A stretch of DNA of 64,000 bases from Struthio camelus (lineage: Eukaryota; Chordata; Aves; Struthioniformes; Struthionidae), in NCBI RefSeq assembly GCF_040807025.1, contig NC_090943.1, forward strand, positions 124,309,400 through 124,373,399, written 5' to 3'. This document shows, one piece after another, positions 49,945 through 62,600 of this stretch (the first letter of the stretch is position 1; each line of letters begins with the position of its first letter). A program made the translations under genes and the position numbers. The notes under the pieces were generated by a model. It did not search any database. It was not told the DNA's origin and worked only from the letters and a program-made list of their open reading frames with translations.

Positions 49945-51168
49945 GCAAGCCCTGATCAGTTATGCTCATCTGTCATGCAGTGGATGACATAGATTTTACT
50001 ATGCCCACATGTAGCGTGTAATCCAAAAATTCAGTAGGAGGGCTGCCAGTGATTGCAATTAGCTTTCTATCACATTGGAAAAGTTCATTAGCCTCTGTGC
50101 TAAGAGATTGTCTGGGATTTGCTTTTCTTACAGAGAAATGATACATCAATGCATCTGTAGTGTGCATCTCTTAATGGAAAGCTGTCAGTCTTAACATTGA
50201 TGTTAACCAATACAGCTTATCCTTTCTTACATTCACAGCTGTGTAATCACTAGGAAAAAAAAAAGTCCTTATATTTTTTTTTGTGCCTTTTTCCTTTTGC
50301 CATCAAAATCAGTGTATTTTAAGCCAACAGAATATCAGTGGCATCAAATTGGTAGGATACACATCTTACAGACATTCCACGCAGAAATACAAATTTTCAT
50401 GCTGAGCTGTCATGACAGAACTCTATCAGAGTCAGCTGCTATTATGTTCTATCACCACCTGTGATTCACAAAATAATTCTGTAATTATTTTTATTGATAT
50501 TCACACTTAACATATAAAATATCATTAGACAGACCCAAGGAAACTTTATGAAAACTACTTTGGTATCATCCCTAACATTCCATTTCTCTAAGAAAAGCCA
50601 ATGTAGAATGATTGATCTTTAATAGCATAGGCCCACTGAGGAATAAAAGTAAGCGGTCCAACACGTGACGCATTTGCAGCATTTTACAGTATGTCATATG
50701 TGTGCTTTTCAGCTGTAATGTATCACAAGCTGTGCCATATCACATATCATAAATGTCACGGACAAAATAAACAGTAAATGTTTCAGCTCAAAAGTTCCAT
50801 TGGCTTCATTATATATGCCATGAATACAGGACAAAAGTAGTATATATAATGAAATATCTGAATACAATATGCCTTTGACTTTCCTGAAATATATTGTTTT
50901 ATTAAGTGGAGATACTAAAGAATGTTAACTATGTAGAGAGCAGATCTTTCTCCCATAAAGGCAAACTATTGCTGAATTTTTAACCTGGCATACAACTGAG
51001 CTCTCTGGTGAGACCATCTGTGACTAGACCAGATTCAACCGATATTAAACTCCTAAAACTATAGCTTAAGTTTCTTCCTCATTTATCCTTAAAATAATTA
51101 TCTTGATCAAATTTAGCTAAGGTTAAAGTGTGTAAAATAGAAACACTTTTAACCATCATTTTGACCTG

Positions 51169-51195
51169 TGACAAGCCTTTGACACATTAGATGAC
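51169..51195 (+). repeat. 27-bp direct repeat, copy 1
   Basis: Matches 52432-52458 at 26 of 27 bases (core CCTTTGACACATTAGATGAC). Confidence 0.8.
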
Positions 51196-52002
51196 TCCTT
51201 CATATCATTACTTTTTCCTCTTTTGTTATCAGTGACTACTTTTAAACAGGGTCAGCTATGTAGAACCCCTACGTATTAGCATAAGGGACTGAAGAGTGAA
51301 GCCAACCTTCATAGTAAAACCCACAAGCAATATTCAGAAGAACAGGTACTGAGGTGCAAAGTTGATCTAACATTAGGTAATCACTATTCATGGAAACATG
51401 TATGCCGGTTCTGATTTGTAGATGAAAAGAGAAGCAGAGAGTGAAAAAGCACCAGGGTGTGGGAGGGGTGGGGCAGGGAAAGACAAAGAGAAAAAGAAGG
51501 AAAGTCTAATCCTGGGAAGTACTTTAGACGTCAGCACCTCACACTGAAGTTATTGCAAGAAAAATCCAGTTGCACCCAGAGTTATAGGATTGGCTCACAA
51601 ATGAAGAGCACTTCACTACATCCAAGCCCCTCTGAGATCAGTGGGATACACTACACAGGAAATCAAACAGGATTAAAAGATGGGAGCACAAATCTTTTGG
51701 TTCAATTTAACTTGTTTATGTTTTATTTAGAGTCTAATTGTCTGCTATTAACAAAAATAGGAAGGGAAAAGATTCAACACAGGATCAGCTCTACTAGTAT
51801 CTTTTTCGTCAGAGGGGCATCCTGTTACTTAAAACTTCCAGCAATGAAGATTCAAGTCACCCGGCTAATCTGAGTGATTCACTTACTACTAGAAAGTTTT
51901 CCTGATAACTTACTTAAATCTCCCTTTCTGCTGTTTATATCTATCACCCTCATCCGATCTCTGTGGACACAGAGAGCACATAAGCCATTTTTTACATACT
52001 GC

Positions 52003-52062
52003 TTACATATCTGAGACAATTATCATGTGCTCTTACATATCTGAGACAATTATCATGTGCTC
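52003..52062. repeat. 30-bp perfect tandem duplication
   Basis: The unit starting TTACATATCTGAGACAATTA is present twice in a row without mismatch, which suggests a recent duplication. Confidence 0.97.
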
Positions 52063-52431
52063 TCTCCTTAACCTTTTCTATTATATTGGAAGCATACCAA
52101 TTCATCAAACTCTGTGTCAACTGTCCAGTCTGATAGTAAAATACGCGCTGACCTAAAATTAGTTTCCACAGTTTCCTAGTTTGTTCATGCTTGTCTGTAC
52201 ATTGGATAAATGTATATCCATTAATACTGTATAAAAAGCTTTACTAACATTGTATGTTATATAATTCCCTACCCACAAATTCTAGTACGCTTTCACATAA
52301 CAAAATTAGACTGGTTAGATATGGCTTGTTCTTGACAAAAATACTTTGGCTTATACTCACCTGTTTATTGTCCTCAAGGACAGTCAACACTGCTGAACTT
52401 CCTTCAGGCTGAATTCACAGTTTTCAGGTCT

Positions 52432-52458
52432 TGACAGGCCTTTGACACATTAGATGAC
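52432..52458 (+). repeat. 27-bp direct repeat, copy 2
   Basis: Second copy, 1263 bp downstream of the first and in the same orientation. Confidence 0.8.
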
Positions 52459-55400
52459 AGCCATGAGCGTTCTTCACAGCATTGCTGTGAACTTCAATTC
52501 TATACATGTGTTTTCAGCTGTGGCTGTATTATATCGCTTTTACAAGATGAATGCTGAAACTTTACAGCTGAAACTTAACAGTAAGTCCTTAGTAAAGGAC
52601 GGACAAAGTTTTGGTTCTCCAATAAGCGAAGTCTGTACAAGAGAAAATATTTTGCAGAGAAATGATGGATTTCCCATCTAACGTTTCCATATTACCGTCT
52701 CTGTTCAATTGAAACAGCAATGGTTTCGTTCTCTTCATTCTCCAAAAGGGACAAAAAGACCTGAAGTGCCATCCATGCCTTTAGAGGTGCAGTTTGTTGC
52801 ACTTTGAGTTTAGTAAGAAAGTAAGCAAAATTATTGGTCACGCTGCTTTTGTCATTCACATTTCAGTGTAATTTAGTTATCTTAAAAAGTTCAATGGCTG
52901 TATCATCTCATTCTCCCCTTCCTAAAAGAGACTGTGTGCCTCCCACATCTCTCCACCAGGGAAAGGCATTCCCACTGTTCCAGCAAGAGGATGGTTCCCA
53001 AAGGGCTGCATGTGTCTTGAGGATCCACAGGAGGCCGACACACACCTACTACACCCTGGCTGACTCTATTCCTCTATACTGCCTCTTGGTGGCTCTGTCT
53101 AGCTCCCAGCAATGCCCCATAATCAGATGTTTTCAGAAAAAAGTCACTCCACAAGACCAAAGGTTCTTCCCTAAGGCCTATCAGCCAAAAAAGGAAGGCA
53201 GACTTAGCTGTATTCCCTCTCTCAGGAAATGTTTATAGGGCTGAAGGAGAGATGTGTGTGCTTCCCCAGCCTACATATTCTCCATCTCAAAGTACGTATT
53301 TTCCAGTGATTCGGATTCATAACTCCCAATTTTCTGTGGCAAAATTCTTATTATGGTTATATTTTCCCTGGCTGAATAATAATGAATTTCTCACGTCTAC
53401 TGACTCTCTTGCCCATCTGCACTCTGAGACCCTCAAAAGAAAGTATGAAAGATGAGGAAGGAGGAATTTTTGAGCTGAGGGCACAATACCGAATACTACT
53501 ACTCTTTTCCTTATGTTCAAAGGCACTGATGCAATGATGTCCTTACTTCTTGTTTTCCTTCTGATGTGGAAATACCAGGAGATGTTCAAGCAGTTTTTAG
53601 AGTTTAAACACAAATACTTATTCCAATATTTTGGCATGAACCAATGTTGTAATTTATTTCTCATCAGTGAAATCTCAGCTATTATAGAAATATAATGCCA
53701 AGTAATACAACATATATATATAAAGATCAAGTCCATTGTCCTTTCATCTCTTCAAATCATATTTATCCAAAGAGTAGAGGATTGTGTTATTTAAGGACTG
53801 TCTTCAAACAAGAACAGAAAAATGAAAGGTGGACTTTAAGGCCGGTTCTTTCATACTACGAAATACGGCCAGTCCACAGGCACAGGCTTTGGCACTTCCT
53901 CATCTCCAGCGGGAAACACTTCAGTAAATACCCCACCAAATTAACTTTGGTGACCCACACTATACACCTATGTGAGGTAATGTTCATGTGTAAGGTGAGA
54001 GCAATTATTTTTGCTTCAGAGTTTCTCAGGTGATCTTAGACAGCTCTTTGCAGCTGACATGAGCTGAATTGCTGAATGACTTTTTTTCCTTGGTTAGCTG
54101 TGTGGTGGTTTTTGGACTCATGTCACAGATTTAGGGTAGGCATTGGAAGACTACCAGCACCGAACAATTTAGCCTGTTACCTCAACGCAATGCAGATAAA
54201 TTACTAGGCCAAATAAAAGCAGTCAGAAGTTAAAGCTATCCTCTCTACTACATAATCATTAACATAATTTAATGAGAGCTTTTCATACATGGATGGATAC
54301 TGTGGTGACTCCCAACTAAGATCCAAAGTTCAATGTAGTGAAATACAATGTAGTGAATATATCTTAAGAGATCAGCCAGCTCCCAGGCTTATGGATTTGA
54401 CAGCCATATATTCTCCAGAAAGCTAGAAACACTTGCAAAGAGTGTATTTTCACAAAGTAAAAGTGCAAAGTACTTTGATGACACAACTACAGGTGAAATT
54501 TTAGTTAGCATTCTGATGTGTATTACACAATAGTATAACTTTGTCTTTAAGAAGTAAAATTCAAAGGAACTTCCTCTGTTATCACATGCAGTTCTTGTTA
54601 AAAGGCAACCACATAACAGAATCAAATTTTTTGGACAGAATTCTGCAAGTTCAAAATCAGCTGAGTTCTTGTTTTCTAGACTATAGATCCAACTGAAAGT
54701 CACCCCAAACCCTGCTATTTTGACAGTGCACTGTTGTTCTAATTTGCAGCCTAAACTGCAGATCAATTTATATTTGGTTTTGTACTTCTGTTGTTCTTCA
54801 CTTTAAAAACACGTCTTTAAAAAAAAAAAAGATTTTTTGCTAAGTCAACAGCTTCTGAGGTTATTTGCTGACCTAGTATAGTATAAAGGTATATACAAGA
54901 GCTTTAAAGTATACCAGCTCATGTTCCTGAATCATGACAGAAAAATTCCACTGATTAATACTCCTTTTTCCTGAGATAGGGAATGTCACATTTCTGTATC
55001 TAAGGTCCCTGAAAACTCGCACAGCACCGCAGTGTTGCAGCTGACACTGGACCTAGTGAATTACAGCAAGAACAGCAGAGATTGCTTTCATCGCCCAGGA
55101 TGCAACTTTACAAAATAATCTTCCTGTCCTTAATAAAGCGTTAAAGAACATTCATGAACTCCCCCAAAAGGCCGATATTCCTACTAGCTGTACTGCAGAA
55201 TCTCGAGCACGAGGTTTTACCTAGCTGAACTCTTTCTGTTACCCAGGTTTGCTCAGACACATAGCTGCACTCCCCTGAAAATGCCAGACTACAGGCTGCT
55301 CCAGAGCAGCCGCCGTTGCTACACGGCTGGAAACAACAACACAGGATTGTTCTGCCACTCCTTGTTTCACACAGGGAGAGGACTTTGTATTTCGTGCTGT

Positions 55401-56492
55401 CAGACAGTAACAAAAAGCCTGTGTTAAAAGGCAAGAATCTGGCCTGGCTCCTACATCTCTGCTAATCAAACAGCTCCTAGTTCAACAGGCTCACCCCTTG
55501 CTACAGCTGGGACTCCTACCTAGAAAGTTAAACAGCTTTCTTGTAAAAGAGAATAAGCAACAGGGTGGCAGAAAATAGGGGAATGAAGAGAGACAAAGCA
55601 GCTGAGTGAGAGAAAGGAGGCAAAACAAAAGAAAGGGTGGGATTATTCCTGATGATTACAAGGGGATAAACAGCTTCAATTTGTTTAAAGAGCCGGACAG
55701 AAGGCACGGAGGGTCAAAAACACAGTTAATGCATACAGATAAAACAAAGTGCATACCCTAGGAACATGAACCATTTACTACATGTAGCAAGCCCCATCAC
55801 AAACACATTTCCCTTCTTAGCCAGTATTTTCTTTCTCAGGGGCCCTGGTCCTGCAAGCGCTTAAAAGCAGACAACTGTTAACTAATGGAATTACTCATCT
55901 GATAAGAAAGGTCCATGGGTTTGGGAACGTGGTCCGTAGTGTAGATTCTGTGAAAAAATGTACATGTTACGTATTTTGGGTAACTAAATGCAATTCTGAT
56001 TAATTTACGCGTAGCGTGCGTATCTTACTTTCTACGGGTGTCTCTGGAGTAAAATGGAGGCTGATATTTGAGAATCGTTACTCCAGATATTGAGTATTGT
56101 TACTCTTGTGATACATGTAGGATAACATGTTTCAAGACAACATTCCTGTACTTTGAATCATATATTCAGAGGAAATACTCAGAGCATATTCCTGTGCAAA
56201 GCTCTGGCATCTGTACAGGACCCTTTAATTGCTGTTTCCAAAGAGCTGAGTGACAGTTGGAGCTACTGTGCAGCAAGAACCTTGAAACAAAGCGGAAGAG
56301 ATTAATGAATTTCAAACAATGAAAAATATTTGCACTACAGCCTAATATGAATCACAATGAGATTCTAGCCTTTCATTAGAAAGAATATATACGGATTTTC
56401 CATCTTGACACCATTTGCTATAAATAGTGCCCCTGCCTTGTCAGATTGAATCACTTGACTAAAGAAAGCAATGGTATTTTTGTAGCAAACAA

Positions 56493-56517
56493 ACACACAC
56501 ACACACACACACACACA
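56493..56517. repeat. (AC)n microsatellite
   Basis: About twelve AC units. Confidence 0.95.
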
Positions 56518-57371
56518 ATTATGGTAAAGTTACCTTTGCTTTGGCAAGGAGTGGGTGGATTGGATTCTACCACCCGACTCGAGAGCGTGCCCTGCTCTGC
56601 ATCCCGCAGCACACTGCCGTTGCCTCGCGCTGCTGCCGAGCATTACTCAGCACCGCAAGGAGCAGCGGGGCTCAGCCGGGAACACACGGTGCTTCAGAGC
56701 AAGTATCACGGGCCAAGTAATGTCCCCTCACCTGGAGGCCACACTGTTGCTTCGTAACTCACTAGGATAAATGCTCTCCCTCCAGATAAAAGTCGTGCTG
56801 TTTTAGAAGCTAATTTACTTGCTGTTAAATGCTTACCATGGGAGTTTAGACAGATGTTTGCACTTTGAAAAAATAACAATCTGACATATGCTGCAAGCCT
56901 TCAAAAGCCTCTTTCCTCACCAGGCACTGAAGAAGGGCTCAACTGCTTTTAAAATTTTAAAAACAAAGATGAAATTCCTCTTTGTTCTGTAGTGTTAGTG
57001 AACTTTGAACCGCTGCTATCTCCAGAGGGAAAACAAAGACGTAATACTCCCTGGATCCTCCTGTGTAAACCGATTTTAGGGTCAGAACTGCAGATCAGCT
57101 GTGGGAGGAGAAGTGTTTACCAACTGCCAGTTTAAAATGGAGAAAAGGCAGAAGGAAATTAGACTTCAGTGGACGGTGACACAGCTAGAAGCTGCATTAG
57201 AAACAAATTGATTCTGTATTTGACAGACATTTGACAGACATAAATGTGGACAAATTAGTTCTGCAAAATATGAATTATAGTATTTTTCCCTACAAGGAAA
57301 ACTCCATAATTTTTAAATTGTTCCCACTATGAATGTCACTCAATGCCAACACAGATGTTAAACAAGAAGCC

Positions 57372-57388
57372 AAAAAAAAAAAAAAAAA
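57372..57388. repeat. Poly-A tract (17 A)
   Basis: Uninterrupted A run in intergenic DNA with no recognisable retroposon upstream. Confidence 0.9.
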
Positions 57389-58730
57389 GTCAAAACCTTT
57401 TTATGATGACTGAAGGCCTTTGTGGGACATGTAGCTGACCCATATGAAAGTTATAAACATCATAAGAATAGCTCTTCTAAGCATCAGGAAAGTAATTTGT
57501 AGAAGAGCTTCTGGTCTCTGTGGCTATTGAGCACTGTGAAGAGAAGATGATTCTACTTAATTTATCCTGTAAACACAGGAAGAGAAATCAATGCTAAGGA
57601 ATTTTTGAAGGAAATTTTTTGAAAGAAATTAAATGAGCTTTTTACTATATCATTTACATTAGCATAAAAACTTCTGCAAGAAATTGTAAATATATATTTT
57701 TATTAACATCTCATTAACATCTCATTGGATAAGCAACCAAAAAACTGCATCAGAATTCCGTAGAGCTAATTTCCAGATCAAGAAAAAAATTGCAAATCAG
57801 TGCTCTTCTTTTATAACCTTTTGATGCAATGAAATACTTTCAAGTAATGTTTAATCATCAGGTTAGCAAATATAACATACAGCTAGAATTGTAATCCACT
57901 TATAAAGCATCATATTAAAAATACTGTTATACTAAGTCTCTCCAAGACATGCTCTACCTCATTTCTCTCAAAAAAGTATTACTAAAACAGAATTTTGCAG
58001 TACTTTTACTAACAGTAGCTGCACTAGCTACATTTGCCGTTTAATCTGTACAAAACCACATTCCTCCTCTTGACATCTTGAAGATCAGTGGATCTTAGGG
58101 TGCTGGTACAAATTTATACATTTCTGTTGTGCTACAAAGTGATCAGTCCGGTGCAGTGACTCAGTGACAGAACCACGAAAGAATATAGAAACCCTTAATA
58201 CTGTAGATTTTGTGCATATCGACTGCTTTGTTTGTGTGGTAAAGCGGCTTCCCTGTCCTTACCGTAAACTCCACATAAATTACAATCTTTGCAACTGACA
58301 TAAAAGACAATGTGAAATTACTTATTGCACACTGTTACACCTTGTAATAGGAAAGACTCCCATGAGGCTGATTCTCTGGTAGAGCCCTAACATAATCATA
58401 CACGATATTAAAACTGGTTACTTTAGAAACTGCAACATTTGAGCGTGATCTTAAGCACATTAACTACGTAAGCGCCTAGGAAAACAGAGGAGGTACGGGA
58501 AGTACCTCTGACTGTTTGGTCACCACAGAGAATCCGTTCTGCCCTTGTCAAGCCTTAATTCATCAGGTGCGTGGAGGAAAGATCTCTGCTAGGTAAGAGT
58601 TGAAGGATATGGTTTGAAGCATTCTAAAAAGTAGCTATGCTAAAGCAGCTCTTCAACTTATTTTCCCGCGAGCCAGTTATTTTCTCCGTATAAACTACTC
58701 ATTAATTTCTCGTTTGTTCTTACAGTTACT

Positions 58731-59600
58731 TTGCACACCTGCGACGTGCTCCGACTCGCTCTTTTTGGCGGGGGGGGGGGCGGGGGAGGAGAGGAAAGGG
58801 GGAGGAAAATCCCCCCAAATTTGAAAGCCACACAGGAAGCGCGGCCGCGTCCCAGCCAGCCAGCATTAAAGGCGCTCCGGCTGCCGACGAGCAAACTCCG
58901 CCGGCTCCCGAGCGCGGAGCCTGCGCCGGGCGGCCGCGACCGCACGGAGCGGCCCCGGGCCGCCGCCACCGCCGCGCGTGTGCGCCAGGGCGCGGCCGCC
59001 CCGAGCCGGCGCCCGCGGGCGAGAGCGAGCCGGGGTGGCGGCGCTCCCTCCCCATTCCCGTGCTGGGCCGTGCCGTGCCCCCAGCCTCGGGGGAGGGCGG
59101 ACCTCACCTGCCCAAGGCCGATGCGCCTCCCAGCCAGCCCGGACACTCCACCCACCGTCGCCTACTTGGGCGACCCCCTCCGCAGAGGCTAAGTATCCAG
59201 GCGGGGTGGTGCAGCGGGCGGTGGAGCTGCCCCCCTTCCCGGGTGCGCTGCGCGGGGCCGGCGGTCATGGCACGGAGCTCCGCTGCGGCGCTGCGGCTCC
59301 TGGCGCTGCTGGTGAGTCGAGGAGGGGAATCCCAGCGACGCAGAGCAGGAAAAGGGCTGTTTTCCACCCTGCCCTGCTATCTGGGTAAAGGGGGGAAAGG
59401 CTCCCCCCCAGGGAGGGGAGCGGCGGCCGGACCGCTTTCCGCCGCGCGGCGATGAGGGGAAAGCCCGGGCTGCGCCCCGCGGAGCGGCGCGGCGGGTGGC
59501 ACCGCCGGCGCTGCTGTGCAGCGGCGCCTCCGGCGGCGGGAGGAGCTCTTCTCCCGGCCCCCGCTGGCGCCTTTAAAACGCGTTTTTGCTGTCGTTCTTG
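58731..59600 (+). promoter_or_regulatory. CpG island promoter of the DSG2-type gene
   Basis: About 870 bp of very GC- and CpG-rich sequence in an otherwise AT-rich window, with many GCGG/CCGCC blocks and an 11-G run at 58770. It surrounds the first coding exon at 59267, as expected for a TATA-less CpG-island promoter. ORFs on both strands here are long only because GC-rich DNA has few stop codons. Confidence 0.8.
59267..59311 (+). CDS. DSG2: Desmoglein-2 first coding exon (signal peptide); gene continues past the window
   Basis: Fifteen codons, MARSSAAALRLLALL, followed directly by the consensus donor GTGAGT. Human DSG2 as I recall it starts MARS, then a Leu-rich signal peptide, with a 15-codon phase-0 first exon. 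Position just downstream of another desmoglein on the same strand, in a CpG island, fits the cadherin cluster order. The protein would be the broadly expressed desmosomal cadherin of simple and basal epithelia and heart. I found no exon 2 (expected 36 nt) or propeptide/EWI- or AWI-type exon before position 64000, so the rest lies beyond the window. The call rests on one short exon plus context. Confidence 0.75.
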
Positions 59601-62600
59601 CAGCTGGAAAGTAGGTAAAAGTAACCACTGTTTTCTGTGTGAAAGTAGGTAAAGGTAGAAAAAGTTGATAAAAATGAGCGCTGCATCTCAAATGGCTTCG
59701 TTCCTCCGCCCCCCCCCCCCCCCCGAGTCTAGTAGGAACTGGAAGGTGGGGAAGAACGCGTTTCCTTTTCTTATTTGAAATGTTTTCTGTGTTTCTGAGC
59801 TATCTTGTTGAAGGAGGAGTGTCAGGAGGGAAAATGGATAATAAAATATCTAGTGGCAATCTTTATTGCCCTGTATAAATCATACAGGTTTCTTAAAAAA
59901 TCCAAAATACTTTTCAGGTTTTTTCCTCCTCTGCCCTCACTCTTAGCTATCAACTTTTAGATCTTCCATTCTATGAGATAGTCTTTTTAGTCTTAAAGCG
60001 GTGTTTCACAGAGAACTGAGACCAAAATAAAAAAAGTTTGAGTTGTTTGAGTTGGACAGATGTTCTCTAGCTACCCAGGAAGCGTTCCCTCCTGTCTAAC
60101 GCCTTGTTCCTTAGCTGTTCACCTTCCCAGGCTGGCAAATGCCTTCGGAAGTTGGGCAGCAGTTCACCTGGTGGACCTGAGCGGGGAAGCCAGGCTGTAC
60201 GTAATGTCGGAGAGCCAAAGAGCTGGGCCGTGTTAGGCTTTTGGACAGATTGCAGGGCTGCCAGGGTCAGGAGGTATAGACAGCGGCTTTGTTTCCCGAG
60301 CTTGAGATCCAGCAAAATCAGCTTTCTTAACTGGAAACTTGTTTGGTAGCTGTAATGTGGATTTATAGTTGGCTAAGAGTCAGCCAGTAACAGTTAACAG
60401 TATTCGTAGAATCAGGCTGGGAGTTGTGCTTTGGTTGAAAAAATATATTATTCTGTTTTTATCCAAAAGCACAATGAGAAATGTGCTGCTTGTACAAAAT
60501 TTTTCACTAATTCTTTCTGTAATTCCTGAACCAGTGCCAGCATCCATTTTAGTGAGCTTGTACTTGCTCGGGATTCCATTGGCTTTGCCTGAAGAAAAGA
60601 GGAAAATTATGTTCTCAGTCCCTTCAGTTAAAACCTGTGCAAGGTGCCAAATAATAAAATTGAACAAAGTTTGGTTGCTAAACACCTTAGTGTGCCTTAG
60701 ATTGAATATTATAGCAAAGAGCTACCTTAGTTCATTGATATTAAGATAAGAGTGGTGCAGGTTTTTTTAGCTCTTTTTTGCTAATCTGGACAAAGCCATT
60801 AACCTGGGTGAAAATCTAGTGGCTTACTTAACAGTATCAGAATAGGGTTGTTTGTATTTCATGGTATGCAAAGAAGGCACTGAAAACTTCAAAACCAGTA
60901 AGAAACTACTAAAAAAGCAAAAGCCATAAAAAAAAGTCTTCCCAACTTGTCTTCTACTGTAGAAGCATCAAAAATATCAAATTCTTCCTTTTCTTATTTT
61001 TTCTAGAAGTGTCTGGTGGCGGTTTGCACGCTGCTCTGCAGTCTGGGTCCCCTTAGGGTTGGGCCTGGGCACCTCGTGGAGCTCCCTGCAGCTTTGTTCA
61101 TGCCTGTGTCCCTGCCTCCAGCTTTTCCTGTAACAGACTGGCGCCTGCAGGATGGTAGAGTGTGCGCCTAGGTTGGGTCCTGGCCTGGCGCGTGTCCAGG
61201 GTGCACGCCCAGAGCCGCGGACCTGCGGCGCAGGCACAGGTACTGAGAATTAGAACGGGATTTTTCTTATGATTTCTTAGGCAGGTCGATGTCATGCTTT
61301 TTAGAAGAGAAGATCTTGGAAACACTATCCGTAGTTGAGTCAAAGAAGAGCTGAGAAATGTATGGATTTTATTATGCGAGTAGCAAAATTTCTTTTTTCT
61401 TTAAACATCTTCTCAGACTGTATTTCCTTGATATCGGTGATCCCTAACTCTGCTTAGTCTAGGTATGATGAAATGCAGTCCAGTATACATCAGATTACTA
61501 CTGTAATTTCAGAGCCAGTAGTTATTACCTTTTAAAATACATAGAAAACTGTATGCGTGTGTGGCGGCGGGGGGAGGGCAACAAATATAATACTTAACTT
61601 TAAAAAGATCGAAGGTGAGGAAAATTTAAGCATCTCAGCTTGTATTCCCAATAACATGCTGAAATATGGTAAAAATTTCCAAGCATCTATGCAGTGATTT
61701 AATAATCTAATACTATTCCAAAAATTTAAAAATAAGGCATTATGATGAGATTATGAAAGCAGGTGTGAAATTCTAAGGTCTAGTATTTTATCCATCCTAC
61801 TGAACTCAATGAATATATTATTTTAGGCACCATGCTCCAGAAGAAAGTAGATCAGTTCAGGAGAGACTACAGGAAAGCAAAAAAAAATGCCTTTCTGAAT
61901 CAGGCTTCCTAAATCTAAGTTTAAGAATCATATTCTGTGATTCTTGGAGTGAGCTTAGAGAATTAGGATTATTTAATCTAGAGAAAATAAAGTAGATAAG
62001 ACACCTGGTAATATTAATAAAAGGTAGTTGTGAAGAAAGAGGGATTATACTGTTTGCTGAGCCCGTTTGCATGACAAAGAGTGAGATTATGTTTAGGATC
62101 TCTAAACTTAAGTGTTTGAGTTTCTATTATGGTAGATGGAGATGTAGTTGATACAGAGGTCACCTATGCTAGTGTTTTAGTTTGGATGAAATTGCGCTTT
62201 TGAAGCAAACCTCTAGAGTGCGTGATTCTTTCTGGATGAAAGTAAATTGAAAGATGCATTCATCCACTCATGGGTGTCTGGTCCATGGGATCAAACTCAT
62301 TCTAGTCTGAAGTAAAAACCACAGAGTGTGTAGTGCGGTGCTGGTTCTTGGCAGTAAGTGTTTTGCTGTACAAATTCTCTTGCACTGGGCTTTGCAAAGT
62401 AGATACAGCCACAGTCGGTGGCAGCCAGACAGAAACAGCAACTGTGAGCTGCCTTTAGGGTGCCTTGAACTGCTCGCTGCTCTCTTTGCCTGTGCATGAG
62501 AGGACCACATTTTTAGGGCATCTTGCTTTATAATGAAGCGAATGTAGACACACACACCTTCTTTCTTACTCAGCCTGCATCTTTACAGTATAAAATTTAG

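Larger units (their letters stand above)
47321..58730. other. Intergenic between the two desmoglein genes
   Basis: About 11.4 kb, AT-rich, without any cadherin motif (no DxNDN, RQKR-EW or ADEDEG sequence seen in the longer ORFs). Contains poly-T at 49926-49944, a 27-bp direct repeat pair (51169 and 52432), a 30-bp tandem duplication at 52003-52062, (AC)n at 56493-56517, a GC-richer patch at 56560-56755 and poly-A at 57372-57388. Confidence 0.6.

Noticed and set aside
52834-53238. 134-codon plus-strand ORF between the desmoglein genes
   Set aside because: No recognisable motif; not related to cadherins; likely chance.
58658-59455. Several 100-165-codon ORFs on both strands around 59 kb
   Set aside because: They are Arg/Ala/Pro/Gly-rich, overlap each other in several frames, and are explained by few stop codons in the CpG island. 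Only the 15-codon exon with a donor matches a known protein.
60369-60749. 126-codon ORF in DSG2 intron 1
   Set aside because: No known domain, lies in an intron, composition typical of AT-rich non-coding DNA.
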